64,000 bases of DNA from NCBI RefSeq assembly GCF_025836975.1, contig NZ_CP107548.1, forward strand, positions 2,728,001 to 2,792,000, in the 5' to 3' direction. The position numbers were made by a program, and so were the translations under genes. The notes under the pieces were generated by a model, which saw nothing but the letters and a program-made list of their open reading frames with translations, was not told where the DNA came from and did not search any database. Source of the DNA: Pollutimonas sp. M17. GTDB taxonomy: Bacteria; Pseudomonadota; Gammaproteobacteria; Burkholderiales; Burkholderiaceae_B. Of the stretch, positions 63,978 to 64,000 are shown one piece after another (position 1 is the stretch's first letter; each line of letters starts with the position of its first letter).

Positions 63978-64000
63978 CCGATCGGCGTCGAACTAGGGCG

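Overview
The window looks like chromosomal DNA of a high-GC betaproteobacterium of the Alcaligenaceae (Bordetella, Achromobacter or Pusillimonas relatives). The main reasons are two Bug-type (TctC-like) periplasmic receptors beside GntR regulators, and a housekeeping block in the order dnaJ, dnaK, grpE, hemH, hrcA, nadK, recN, fur, bamE, dapB, murB. The genus is inference.

Layout, left to right. 1-3.1 kb: a catabolic operon on the minus strand (GntR regulator, isopropylmalate/tartrate-type dehydrogenase, Bug receptor, edge-truncated ABM monooxygenase). 3.2-11.4 kb: a type I secretion cluster with one ABC exporter, one HlyD-like adaptor, two TolC-like outer-membrane proteins and a His-rich likely substrate. 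11.4-14.1 kb: a second GntR/Bug/DapA-like operon. 14.2-25.7 kb: a ClC-type channel, an NlpD-like lipoprotein, a HigBA-like toxin-antitoxin pair, icd, a DUF1841 protein, two small cytochromes c, a MoxR/GNAT/VWA operon and a two-domain M16 peptidase. 25.6-28.5 kb: a chemoreceptor gene lying between two copies of the 3' end of the peptidase gene, then a large nested inverted repeat. 28.5-40.8 kb: the conserved heat-shock and housekeeping block, with two clear sigma-32 promoters. 41.1-51.3 kb: a tRNA-Gly gene followed by a roughly 10-kb island with a TacAT-like pair, an orphan antitoxin-like regulator and a complete Wadjet operon (WYL regulator, jetA, jetB, jetC, jetD). The island ends at a second copy of the tRNA 3' end and its terminator. 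51.4-63.1 kb: a metal-acquisition locus.

The metal locus is the most interesting part. A CobN-like protein of about 1600 residues has a membrane anchor at each end, so its bulk is probably periplasmic. Downstream it is coupled to a polytopic membrane protein, a MotA/TolQ/ExbB-like protein and a DUF2149 protein that resembles ExbD. A TonB-dependent receptor is encoded divergently, followed by a ZnuA-like zinc-binding protein, a DUF1007 protein and a NicO/RcnA-type permease. The two promoter regions share an identical 14-base element around a GTTATAAC palindrome, which resembles a Zur box. I infer a zinc-starvation uptake system in which a chelatase-like protein may be served by a proton-driven motor instead of the CobS/CobT ATPase.

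No CRISPR array, intact insertion sequence, integrase or riboswitch was recognised.
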